This document shows positions 31,113 to 39,820 of a DNA stretch of 64,000 nucleotides, piece by piece. Location: NCBI GenBank assembly GCA_012959525.1, contig DUDB01000071.1, positions 1-64,000 of the forward strand, read 5' to 3'. Source of the DNA: Planctomycetota bacterium (lineage in GTDB: Bacteria; Planctomycetota; UBA1135; GCA-002686595). The notes beneath the pieces are model-generated. The model did not search any database, was not told the origin of the DNA, and saw nothing but the letters and a program-made list of their open reading frames with translations. Made by a program: the position numbers and the translations under genes. Position 1 is the first letter of the stretch. Each line of letters starts with the position of its first letter.

Positions 31113-31172
31113 CGATCTGATCCACCCCCAACCCACCGGAATCCTGCGGATTCGGGGTACGATGGGCCCCCC

Positions 31173-32636
31173 ATGAGTTCATCCCGCAAGACCGGTCGCC
31201 ACGTCGAGCGCTGCACATTCTGTGAGAAGCCCCGACACCAAATCGCCTCGCTCATTGCTGGCCCTCCCGGGGTCTACATCTGCAATGAGTGCATCGAAAT
31301 CTGCAACTCGATTCTGCAGGAGGAGACCCGCAGGAACCCCGATGCAAGCCTGGCGAAGCCCACCGGCAAGGGCGATCTGACCGGCTCCGGAGCCGGTTCG
31401 GACGACCGTCTCCCCACGCCAATTGAGCTTGCACTCCTGCTCGACGAATATGTCGTGGGCCAGGGCCACGCCAAGAAGGTGCTCTCGGTCTCGGTCTACA
31501 ATCACTACAACCGCCTGCGCCAAACGGGCGCCGGTGGGTTGACCGACGAGGTCGAGATCGAGAAATCCAACGTCCTGCTGGTGGGCCCCACGGGCTCCGG
31601 CAAGACCCTCCTGGCGCGAACGCTGGCACGGACCCTGGACGTGCCCTTCGCCATGGCCGACGCCACAACCCTGACGGAAGCGGGCTATGTGGGCGAGGAC
31701 GTGGAGAACATCCTGCTCAAGCTCCTGCAGGCTGCGGACTTCGACGTTGAGAGCGCCCAGCAGGGCATCATCTACATCGATGAGATCGACAAGATCGGAC
31801 GCACCACCGGGAACGTCTCCATCACCCGCGACGTCTCGGGCGAGGGCGTGCAGCAGGCGCTCTTGAAGATCCTTGAGGGCACCGTGGCCTCGGTTCCGCC
31901 CCAGGGTGGACGCAAGCACCCCGAGCAGTCTTACATCCAAATCGACACGGCCAACATTCTGTTCCTTTGCGGTGGAACGTTCAGCGGCGTCGAAGAGTTC
32001 ATCGCCAAGCGCATCGGCCAAGACGTGATCGGCTTTGCGCGGGAGGGTTCCGCACAAGCCGAGGGCAAGATTGCGCGGACCCGACCTGGCCTGCCCGGTG
32101 TAGTCAACGCTCCACTGCCGGCGTTGGGAACTCCCGAATCTCGAGACGCCTACGTGGAGTACCTGATCCCCAAGGATCTGATGGAATTCGGATTGATCCC
32201 CGAGTTCATCGGACGCCTCCCCGTGCTGGCGACTCTCGACACTCTGGGTCGCTCCGAGCTCGTGCGCATCTTGACCGAGCCCAAGAACGCCCTGGTGCGC
32301 CAGTTCCAAAAGCTCTTCGAGATGAGCGGCAAGACCCTGGTGGTCGAGGACTCCGCCCTGAACGCGATTGCAGACCTGGCTATCGCCCGGGAGACCGGGG
32401 TGCGCGCTCTGCGGGCCATCCTGGAGGACCTGCTACTCGACCTGCTGTACGAGCTCCCATGCCGCAAGGACCGCGATGAATTCGTGATAGACGCGGATGT
32501 GGTCCAGGGCAAACGTCAGTTGGCCAAAGGGTTGACCGCCGATGACCTAGAGCCCGAATCCACCAAAGAGTTGCCCGCCTCCATCCCCCACGCCACTGAA
32601 GACGAGAGGCCTGACGAAGAGCGCGAGAGCGCCTGA
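31173..32636 (+). CDS. clpX: ClpX, ATPase subunit of the Clp protease
   Basis: The 487-residue protein starts with the treble-clef zinc domain ([17 protein letters not shown]...CNECIEIC), then an AAA+ core with Walker [16 protein letters not shown], Walker [13 protein letters not shown] and the sensor 2 motif [10 protein letters not shown]. It unfolds substrates and feeds ClpP. It is somewhat longer than the typical 420 residues because of a linker of about 25 residues after the zinc domain ([17 protein letters not shown]) and a charged C-terminal tail ending [11 protein letters not shown]. Loops for ClpP docking lie in the expected part of the core but were not matched exactly. Confidence 0.96.
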   Translation: MSSSRKTGRHVERCTFCEKPRHQIASLIAGPPGVYICNECIEICNSILQEETRRNPDASLAKPTGKGDLTGSGAGSDDRLPTPIELALLLDEYVVGQGHAKKVLSVSVYNHYNRLRQTGAGGLTDEVEIEKSNVLLVGPTGSGKTLLARTLARTLDVPFAMADATTLTEAGYVGEDVENILLKLLQAADFDVESAQQGIIYIDEIDKIGRTTGNVSITRDVSGEGVQQALLKILEGTVASVPPQGGRKHPEQSYIQIDTANILFLCGGTFSGVEEFIAKRIGQDVIGFAREGSAQAEGKIARTRPGLPGVVNAPLPALGTPESRDAYVEYLIPKDLMEFGLIPEFIGRLPVLATLDTLGRSELVRILTEPKNALVRQFQKLFEMSGKTLVVEDSALNAIADLAIARETGVRALRAILEDLLLDLLYELPCRKDRDEFVIDADVVQGKRQLAKGLTADDLEPESTKELPASIPHATEDERPDEERESA

Positions 32637-32707
32637 ACCGAACCTGGGACGCTCGGACGCGTGCATAGCGTTCCCCTCGAGCACCCGGGGCGGCTACACT
32701 GGGCGCT

Positions 32708-33682
32708 ATGGCATCCACTCCTGTCGATTCGGGACCCCTCACGGTCCACTACCATCGCGACTTCGATGGAATGTGTGCTGGGGCAGTCCTGACACACATC
32801 CTTCGGGAGAGAGGTGAGAGCAGCGTCCGGTTACAGAGCGTCAACTACGACCAGCGCTCGGATTGGGAGGAGTTCTGCGTCGGCGAGCGCTTCGCCATCG
32901 TGGACTTCCACTTTCACCCGCGCGCCGAGTACTGGTTCGACCATCACCCCACGACGTTCTTGACTCCGGAGCTTCGGGCCCAATATGAGCCCTCGGACCG
33001 TTGGCGTTGGGATGACACCTCTCCCTCTTGCCCACCAATGATCCTGGACCATGCTCGCAAACACTGGGACTTCGATCCCCCCGAGCGCTTCTTGGAAATG
33101 GCTACGTGGTCGGACATCGTGGATGCCGCCCGCTACGAATCCGTGGATCAAGCCGTCTTCGGCGATGACCCGGCCTTGCGCATTACCCGCTCATTGACTG
33201 TCTCGCCCAGCCCCTCATGGGTCGATGAGTTGGCCGAGGCCCTGGTGGATCAGGACCTGGACACGGTGGCAAGCCGACCGGACTTGGAGAAAGCCCACGA
33301 ACGCGCCTCGCGCAACCGTGACAAGGCACTGGAGCACTTCCCCTCGACCGTGAAGTGGATCGAGGGCGGCGTTGTGTTCTACGACGCCTCTTCCAGCCGA
33401 GTACGCCGCGAGCGGTTCGCGACCTTCTACCACCACCCCGAGGCACGCTATGCCGTGGGCGTCATCCCGACCCGCGCGGGCTTCCACGTGACCTGCGGTG
33501 AGAACCCCTGGAACCCCCCCGAGAATCGCGCCAACATCGGAGCCATGATGGAGAAGCATGGCGGCGGCGGACACGTGGCCGTAGGCGGCGCCAACCCGCC
33601 CGACCTGCAGGCCGCGCGCATGGTGGCCGAGGAAACCGCCAGCCAGCTGGTTTTGCACCTGGCCAAGGCCACTCGCACTTGA
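32708..33682 (+). CDS. DHH/DHHA1-family phosphoesterase
   Basis: The 324-residue protein has the motifs of the DHH superfamily: HYHRDFDGMCAGAVLTHIL at the start, IVDFHFHP, the DHH box WFDHHPT, and a C-terminal DHHA1 loop GGGGHVAVGGANP. These bind two metal ions and hydrolyse phosphoester bonds, for example in nanoRNA, pAp or cyclic dinucleotides. The exact substrate cannot be chosen. The motif HxHRDFDG varies from the usual SHxxPDxD, so the protein may belong to a less studied branch. Its TGA overlaps the TTG start of the following rlmN-like gene (TTGA at 33679-33682). Confidence 0.82.
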   Translation: MASTPVDSGPLTVHYHRDFDGMCAGAVLTHILRERGESSVRLQSVNYDQRSDWEEFCVGERFAIVDFHFHPRAEYWFDHHPTTFLTPELRAQYEPSDRWRWDDTSPSCPPMILDHARKHWDFDPPERFLEMATWSDIVDAARYESVDQAVFGDDPALRITRSLTVSPSPSWVDELAEALVDQDLDTVASRPDLEKAHERASRNRDKALEHFPSTVKWIEGGVVFYDASSSRVRRERFATFYHHPEARYAVGVIPTRAGFHVTCGENPWNPPENRANIGAMMEKHGGGGHVAVGGANPPDLQAARMVAEETASQLVLHLAKATRT

Positions 33683-34776
33683 GCGCCGAAATCCCCTTGG
33701 CGGCTGAACCCTCCAACGGCGCCGCGGATCCCGGGCCCGAATATCCCGGGCTCCTCGCCTGGCCACAGGAGGCCCTGGAGGAGCGCTTCGTGGAGCTGGG
33801 CGGCCGCCACTTTCATGCTCGAGTGGCCCGAGAGCAGTTGTTGGGCAAGGGGGTTCTCGACTACGACTCCATGACGAGCCTGCCAGCCAGGCTGCGTGAG
33901 GCCCTGAAGACCGAGGTTCCCCTCCTGGGAGGCACCTGCACGCGGCGGGTCGAGGCCCGGGACGGCACCACCAAGCTACTTCTGGACTTTCCGGCCCACG
34001 AGACCGACAAGGGAGGCGGCGTTGAGACCGTCCACATTCCGCCCCTTGGATCCAAGCGTGGCCAGGGAGCAACCTTGTGCGTCTCTACCCAGATCGGCTG
34101 CCCGGTCGCCTGCCCCTTCTGCGCCTCGGGTCTAGACGGGCTGGCACGCAACCTCCAACCCCACGAGATCCTGGAGCAGTTCGCCCAGGGCCGCGCCTTG
34201 GGAGAGCTGCGGCGCGTGGTGGTCATGGGCATCGGTGAACCCCTGCTGAACTACGAGAACCTGACCCTGGCCCTTGAGCAGGTCCATGAGCACATGGGCC
34301 TGGGCGCGCGCAAGATCACGGTCTCCAGCGTGGGCTTCCCCGAGCGGCTGCACAGCGCCGCCCGCAGCCAGCCCCGCTTCCAGTTGGCGATCTCACTGCA
34401 CACCCCCGATGATGACCAGCACGACGAGCTCATTCCCGCCCTGCGTGGCACGTCCATCGATGAAATCCTCGCCGCTGGCGACGACTGGTTCGAGGTCACG
34501 GGGCGTGAGGTGACGTACGAGTACGTGCTGCTGGGCGGGACCAACGACAGCAGCCAGCACGCCGAACGCCTGGTCGGCCGCCTGGGCGGTCGACGGGCAA
34601 CGGTGAACCTCATCCCCTACAACGCCACGCGCGGGCTGGGCTACCACCGGCCCGCCCCCGAGGACGTCGAGATCTTCGCCACCTTGCTGCGCGAGGGTGG
34701 CCTCGTCGCCACCGTGCGGCACTCACGAGGTGCTGACGGGGCCGCGGCCTGCGGTCAGCTGCGGATGCACTCCTAG
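33679..34776 (+). CDS. rlmN: RlmN-type radical SAM RNA methyltransferase
   Basis: The 365-residue protein carries the radical SAM cluster CPVACPFC (CxxxCxxC) after STQIG, the GIGEPLLNYENL loop of this family, SLHTPDDDQHDELIP and the C-terminal AAACGQL. The last holds the conserved second cysteine of the RlmN/Cfr group that accepts the methyl group. RlmN methylates C2 of A2503 in 23S rRNA and A37 of some tRNAs. It begins with TTG overlapping the stop of the DHH gene. The N-terminal accessory helical segment is shorter or different from E. coli RlmN, and an early Pro/Gly-rich stretch (about residues 8-25) may be disordered. A Cfr-like C8 methylase cannot be excluded by motif alone. Confidence 0.85.
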   Translation: MSAEIPLAAEPSNGAADPGPEYPGLLAWPQEALEERFVELGGRHFHARVAREQLLGKGVLDYDSMTSLPARLREALKTEVPLLGGTCTRRVEARDGTTKLLLDFPAHETDKGGGVETVHIPPLGSKRGQGATLCVSTQIGCPVACPFCASGLDGLARNLQPHEILEQFAQGRALGELRRVVVMGIGEPLLNYENLTLALEQVHEHMGLGARKITVSSVGFPERLHSAARSQPRFQLAISLHTPDDDQHDELIPALRGTSIDEILAAGDDWFEVTGREVTYEYVLLGGTNDSSQHAERLVGRLGGRRATVNLIPYNATRGLGYHRPAPEDVEIFATLLREGGLVATVRHSRGADGAAACGQLRMHS

Positions 34777-34786
34777 GCGCCAGCCC

Positions 34787-37003
34787 TCAGAAACGCCAGG
34801 TGTAGGTCAGCTTCAGGGCCACCTCGCCGGCCGTCCGCGCAAAGCTCTCGCGACCGGTGCGGTCCCAGCCCGAGAGGGCCACCAGGTACATATCCTGGCC
34901 CGGCTCCACGATCCAGTGCAGACGACTCTGGAAGCTCAGGTCTTCGGATGCCGTATCGAACTGAGCCGTGTTCTGCCAGGAGAGGTCGGGGTCGAACGAA
35001 AAATCCAAGTCCGTTGAAACAACCTGGGTGTGTAGGTCGCCTTCATCCAGGTCAATGCGGATGTCGTCGTAGGCGAGGCTCCACTTGAACAGGGCCGAGG
35101 GCAGAAGCACGGGAGAGATGCGCGTACGCAGAATGTCGCCCGAGTAGTAGTCCCCCCACTCAACCTGCAGGTAGCCCATGAAGCCTCGACGCTCGTTGGA
35201 ATCCAATTGCAGAGTGTGGCGCGTCATCGCGAACTCACCGGGATTGACAAGGATGTCATCGCTCAGCTCGAAGCTCGCATCCAGCACGTCGAACTCGCGC
35301 TTGGTCTCGATGGAGATGGAGTCCTCACTCCAGAACTCCAGGTCCAGCCACTTGAAGGGGACTTGGAGTAGATCCTCGTCTCCGGACAGATCCTGGTCGT
35401 AGTGAGGCGAAATGCTAGCTCGCACGCTCCGGAACAGGTCGCCCTCGGTTCCGCGGTGGGTGAATTCGGCCCGGTACCTGTGGTGATCGACTCCGGTGCG
35501 GCGTACAAAGCCCAACTTCGGATCAAAACCATCTTCAATGCGGGTCACATCCAGAGTGTGATCCCAGGTGGCCGAGCGGGCGTTGGCTTTCAGCCCAAAG
35601 GCATTAGCTGACTCTGCGCCATCATTTTCGGAGGCAAGGAAGTAACCCCACAGGCTACCCGAGTGGCCAGCACCAAAGAATCGGCTAGAGCCAAGGCGGA
35701 AGTCCGCTCCCGCGGTCATCGCATCGCCCTCGCCATCCGGTCGTCCGTGGGTGAACAGAACACCCGCCGCGTTCCCTCCACCCAGATTGCGGGAGAGGCG
35801 GACCACGCCAAGGTTCTGCTTGGACAAGTTTTCCCCGTCCAGAATCGTCGAGTCCTGAAGCGTCTCCAGGATGCCCACGTTCCAGTCGCCTGCACGGCCC
35901 GTCAACTTGAGGCCCGCCAACAGGGGCACCACCGAACCCGTCTCGGAGTTGCGACCGATGCTGCGCGAGTAGAAGGCCATAAGCCCTCCACCCCGACTGC
36001 CACCTCCGCGGCTATGGCGCGAGGAAGAGGGGCCAAACTGGAAGACACCCACGTCCTCCAAGAAGAAGTCCCGCTTCTCGGGAAAGAACAGGGGAAAGCG
36101 CGTCAGGTTCACCTGCCGATCATCGATTTCAGTCTCTGCGAAGTCCGTGTTGGTGGTCAGGCGCAGGTTCATGGCGGGGGTCGGGCGCCAGGTAAGATCG
36201 AGCCCTATGTCGGCGCTGGTCAGGGTCTCAGGCGCCAGCCGATCCTGGCGGTAGCCCGCCTTCGTGTAGGGCACCACATCCAGGCCCCGCCCCTGCTCCA
36301 GGCCATTCAAGCCCAAAAGGGCACCGCCCTCTTCCAATGAGAAGAAGCGATAGGCCACGCTCGCATTGGCCCAGCGAGCGTCCTCACCGTTGGCGATCCT
36401 CTTGCGCCGCATGTTGAAGCCCCAACGCGTGGCCTGCGGGTCAAAGGCCAAGGTCTTGATGGGCAGAACGATCTCTGCCTGCCAACCCTGGTCCGTGGTC
36501 TTTGTGCGCCCGTACCAGATTCCATCCCAGTCCTTGTTGAACGCGGAACCCGAGTCGGAGAGCAGGGCGTCCCCTCGTGATCCTCCAGCACTGACCTGAA
36601 ACCAGAACGCAAAACGCTGGTCATCAAAGGTGTCGAACCACATCTCCACGACGTCGTCATAGCGCACGTAGGCGTCGCGCTGGCGTTGCAGCGCCCGCAC
36701 CTCGCTGGGGTCGTCGTGGCACACGATGCCCACGTATAAGTTCTCTGAATCGTAGGCCATCCGCACGTCGGTGGGGTGTGTGGGCTCTGCACCGTCGATG
36801 GGTTCCGTTGCGATCAGCGGACCCAAGCGGGCCGCCTCTGCCCAGAAGGGCTCGTCCAGTTCGCCATCTGCCACGACCTGCGTACCCTCTGGAACGCGCT
36901 CGATCTGCATCTCAAAAGCTCCCTGACTCGGCTCTTGACCGGCCGCGGTAGCGGCACTCCAGAGTAAAAATCCGATACTGAGGGCGCGGGCGGGATGAGG
37001 CAT
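34787..37003 (-). CDS. DUF5916 outer-membrane beta-barrel with N-terminal CBM9-like domain
   Basis: The 738-residue protein has a signal peptide ending TAAGQ. Residues about 30-230 form a beta-sandwich with the CBM9-like pattern DGELDEPFWAEA, LYVGIVCHDDPSEV and DDVVEMWFDTF. From about residue 260 it is a string of amphipathic strands ending in Phe (TYTWRF), the signature of an outer-membrane barrel, with the conserved LFFPEKRDFFLED and AFYSRSIGR segments of DUF5916. The family is common in Bacteroidota and planctomycetes; its function is not established, though carbohydrate or glycan binding is often proposed. It converges with the rlmN-like gene (10-base gap). Confidence 0.86.
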   Translation of the reverse strand: MPHPARALSIGFLLWSAATAAGQEPSQGAFEMQIERVPEGTQVVADGELDEPFWAEAARLGPLIATEPIDGAEPTHPTDVRMAYDSENLYVGIVCHDDPSEVRALQRQRDAYVRYDDVVEMWFDTFDDQRFAFWFQVSAGGSRGDALLSDSGSAFNKDWDGIWYGRTKTTDQGWQAEIVLPIKTLAFDPQATRWGFNMRRKRIANGEDARWANASVAYRFFSLEEGGALLGLNGLEQGRGLDVVPYTKAGYRQDRLAPETLTSADIGLDLTWRPTPAMNLRLTTNTDFAETEIDDRQVNLTRFPLFFPEKRDFFLEDVGVFQFGPSSSRHSRGGGSRGGGLMAFYSRSIGRNSETGSVVPLLAGLKLTGRAGDWNVGILETLQDSTILDGENLSKQNLGVVRLSRNLGGGNAAGVLFTHGRPDGEGDAMTAGADFRLGSSRFFGAGHSGSLWGYFLASENDGAESANAFGLKANARSATWDHTLDVTRIEDGFDPKLGFVRRTGVDHHRYRAEFTHRGTEGDLFRSVRASISPHYDQDLSGDEDLLQVPFKWLDLEFWSEDSISIETKREFDVLDASFELSDDILVNPGEFAMTRHTLQLDSNERRGFMGYLQVEWGDYYSGDILRTRISPVLLPSALFKWSLAYDDIRIDLDEGDLHTQVVSTDLDFSFDPDLSWQNTAQFDTASEDLSFQSRLHWIVEPGQDMYLVALSGWDRTGRESFARTAGEVALKLTYTWRF

Positions 37004-37105
37004 GAGGGCAGGTTCAGAGGACCGTTGGGCTAACAGGAACGAGCGGAGATCCTAGCGGGTTCGAAGACACGGAGAGATGGGCTGGGGTAAGGCTTGTGCC
37101 AAGGG

Positions 37106-38392
37106 TCACCCGGACGGGGGCCCTTCGGCTGTGAATAGACTGCGGGACCAGACGAGCCAAAACAAACCGGTCAGGAAGGCGGCGGCGGCGCCCACTCCCA
37201 GGGCCACATCCACCGAATCCGTGCGGTCCGTCAGCCAACCCAGACTCATCCCCCAGAAGGTGAAGGACAGGGTCAAGCCCAGGAACTCCAAGGCATGCAC
37301 CCGGCCCCTGAAGGCATCGCTCACGTGGCGCTGCCAGAGGACCGTAGAGGAGACCCAGATCGCGCTGCCACCCGCGTGCGCCACGAGTACCAACAAGCAG
37401 GCGGCCGTCATGGTCGTCGCCCAAGGGAGGATCCCGTAACCCAAAGCGGCCACCCAGAATCCCACGGCCACTGCACGCACGAGGGCGCGGTCCGTTCCCC
37501 CGCCAAATCGCCGGGCAAGAAGAGGCCCCAATCCAGTCCCCACCCCACGTGCGGCGTAGAGAGTGCCAATGGCCAATCCGGCCTCCTCGACCCCGGCCAT
37601 AGTCCCCGTCTCCGCGGCCCCGAAGCGCTGGCTTCCCAGAACGGAGAGGAGAACCAGAAACCCTCCGGCCATTCCCCAGAGGCTCTTGATGGCCAGCACG
37701 CGGCCGATGCCGAGTTCCCGCGCGTGGGCCAGGGCATCCCTCATGTCCCTTCCGGTGAGCACCCGCCTCCAGGACAGGCGGGTGTTCTCGACCGGAGCCG
37801 CAAGGGGCAGTCCGATCAGTAGAGCAGCGCTTGCCACAAAGGTGATGGCATCGGCGATAAACACGCCACGCGTACCAACTGCAGCCAGCACAAGGGCTCC
37901 ACTGAAGGCTCCCAGAGCCAGCATGGTGCTCCAGGTGGCAGCTGAGATTGCGTGGGCATCCAGAAGATCCTCCCGTCGCACCACACTGGGCAAGGCCGCC
38001 GAACGGGCGGCATCGAAGAAAACGGCCAGGCCGGTTTGCAGAGCCACCAGTCCATACAACAGGGGAAGTTCGCTCGGCTCGTCCACGAGCAGGAGGCACA
38101 GAACCACGGCCGCACGCGCGAGGTCGGCTAGGACCATCACCATGCGGCGCGAGAAACGGTCGGCCACGGGCCCGGCCAACGGAGCCATGAACCCGGTCGG
38201 CAAGAGACGCAGGGCCAACTCCATGCCATAGAGCATCCCCACTGGTCCCAGGGCATCGGCGCCACCCAGGCTTGCGATCAGGCTCAGGACCGCAACGCGA
38301 CTCAGCCAGTCGCCAGCCTGACTGACGGCCATCGCCATCCACAGCCGGGCGAAGGCCGGGTTACGGCGCAGGAGACCTAACACGCCGGACAC
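37106..38392 (-). CDS. MFS transporter (MFS_3-like)
   Basis: The 428-residue protein has twelve likely membrane helices. The start RRNPAFARLWMAMAVSQAGDW and the loop GPVADRFSRRMVMVLADLAR (MFS motif A-like) are typical of the MFS_3/enterobactin-exporter-like group. The start is GTG at 38392. The substrate is unknown; drug or siderophore export is the family's usual role. It lies downstream of the lysine aminotransferase gene on the same strand, 69 bases away, so an aminoadipate-related role is possible but not supported by sequence. Confidence 0.83.
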   Translation of the reverse strand: MSGVLGLLRRNPAFARLWMAMAVSQAGDWLSRVAVLSLIASLGGADALGPVGMLYGMELALRLLPTGFMAPLAGPVADRFSRRMVMVLADLARAAVVLCLLLVDEPSELPLLYGLVALQTGLAVFFDAARSAALPSVVRREDLLDAHAISAATWSTMLALGAFSGALVLAAVGTRGVFIADAITFVASAALLIGLPLAAPVENTRLSWRRVLTGRDMRDALAHARELGIGRVLAIKSLWGMAGGFLVLLSVLGSQRFGAAETGTMAGVEEAGLAIGTLYAARGVGTGLGPLLARRFGGGTDRALVRAVAVGFWVAALGYGILPWATTMTAACLLVLVAHAGGSAIWVSSTVLWQRHVSDAFRGRVHALEFLGLTLSFTFWGMSLGWLTDRTDSVDVALGVGAAAAFLTGLFWLVWSRSLFTAEGPPSG

Positions 38393-38461
38393 CCGAAGAT
38401 CGCACCCGGGAACTCTCCCCCATAGCGTCGCTGCGGCTTGGGCTTTGAGCCCTCGTATGAA

Positions 38462-39814
38462 CTAGACGCCAGCAGGACTGCAGTCCGCGATGCGCTCAAG
38501 GGCCTGGTCGATCTCGGCCTCTGTAACGACCAGAGGCATCCTGAAGCGAATGGCCTGCTCGCCGGAAGCCAGCACAAGCAGCTGTCGGGCATGCATCTGA
38601 CGGATGCACTCGTCCCGCTGTTCGGGGCTCTCCAGAGTGAACGCGACCATGGAACCCTGGCCGCGCACGTTGCTGATGTGGCCCTGATCGCGGGCAATGC
38701 CGCGCAAGCCGCCCACCAACTGCTGACCACGGGCGGCCACGTTGTCGGCCAGATTATCCTCTTCGATGATCTCGATGAACTTCGTGGAGCGCACCATGTC
38801 TACCAGGTTGCCGCCCCAGGTGGAGTTGATGCGAGAGGAGCGCACAAAGACGTTGTCGGTCACTTCGTCCACGCGCGGGCCCGCATAGATTCCGCAGATC
38901 TGGGACTTCTTGCCGAAGGCCACCACGTCAGGTCGCACCCCGTGGTGCTGCCAGTACCAAGGCTTACCCGAACCGAAGAACCCGGTCTGCACCTCATCGA
39001 AGATCAGCAGCGCCTCCTCGGAGTCGGCGTAGCCGCGCAGCTTTTGGAAGAACTCCGTGCGGAAGTGATTGTCTCCACCCTCGCCCTGCAGGGGCTCGAT
39101 CAGAATCGCCGCCACCCGGTTCTTGTACTTCTCACAGGCCGCTTCAATCTCAGCCCAGGTCTCTGCCTCGGAGGCCTCGATGTCATTGCAGACGTTGCCT
39201 TCCAGATCAAACTCGATGGCGGGGTTGTGCACCCGCGGCCAATCGAACTTCGGGAACAGGGCGATCTTGTCGGGTACGGTGTTCGTCACACTCAAGGTGT
39301 AGCCCGAGCGTCCGTGGAAGGCCTGGCGAAAGTGCAGAACGACCAGGTCATTGCCATCGTTCACCCGGTCCACGCCCACCTTCTGTGCCTTCCAGTCAAA
39401 GGCCACCTTGAGAGCGTTCTCAACGGCCAGAGAGCCGCCCGAGACCCAGAAGTGGTGGTTGAAGCCTTCGGGGCTCACGCGCGTGGCGAAGGCTTCCACG
39501 AACTCCGCCATGTAGGTGGTGTAGAGGTCCGAGCTGGCAGGCTTGTTACGGCCCGTCAGTTCAATCGCCGAACAGAACTCGGGGTCGAGAGTCGCCGGGT
39601 GGTTGTAGCCCACAGGCCAGCTCGCGAAGCAGGTGAAGAAATCCAGGTACTCCTCACCGGTGACCGCATCGTGCAACCAGGAGCCGTGGGACTTCTCCAG
39701 ATCCATGACCATGGACAGACCATCGGCAAGCTGATGACGGCTGAGGGTGGCGTGAACGTTTTTGGGGTCAATCATCCGCAGAGGTCGCCCAGACGAGGGC
39801 TTGGGGAAAGGCAC
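38462..39814 (-). CDS. lat: L-lysine 6-aminotransferase (lysine epsilon-aminotransferase)
   Basis: The 450-residue protein is a class III PLP aminotransferase. The PLP lysine lies in FGKKSQICGI; FDEVQTGFFGSGKPWYWQHH and INSTWGGNLVDMVRS follow the LAT family closely, as does the start IDPKNVHATLSRHQLADG. It moves the epsilon-amino group of lysine to 2-oxoglutarate and gives 2-aminoadipate 6-semialdehyde. The ALDH7 enzyme at 13.9-15.4 kb would oxidise that product. It is preceded by an ALDH-like gene 6 bases upstream and likely co-transcribed. An alternative start at ATG 39775 removes 13 residues and gives the family-like N-terminus MIDPKNVHATL. Confidence 0.9.
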   Translation of the reverse strand: MPFPKPSSGRPLRMIDPKNVHATLSRHQLADGLSMVMDLEKSHGSWLHDAVTGEEYLDFFTCFASWPVGYNHPATLDPEFCSAIELTGRNKPASSDLYTTYMAEFVEAFATRVSPEGFNHHFWVSGGSLAVENALKVAFDWKAQKVGVDRVNDGNDLVVLHFRQAFHGRSGYTLSVTNTVPDKIALFPKFDWPRVHNPAIEFDLEGNVCNDIEASEAETWAEIEAACEKYKNRVAAILIEPLQGEGGDNHFRTEFFQKLRGYADSEEALLIFDEVQTGFFGSGKPWYWQHHGVRPDVVAFGKKSQICGIYAGPRVDEVTDNVFVRSSRINSTWGGNLVDMVRSTKFIEIIEEDNLADNVAARGQQLVGGLRGIARDQGHISNVRGQGSMVAFTLESPEQRDECIRQMHARQLLVLASGEQAIRFRMPLVVTEAEIDQALERIADCSPAGV

Positions 39815-39820
39815 ATGGCG

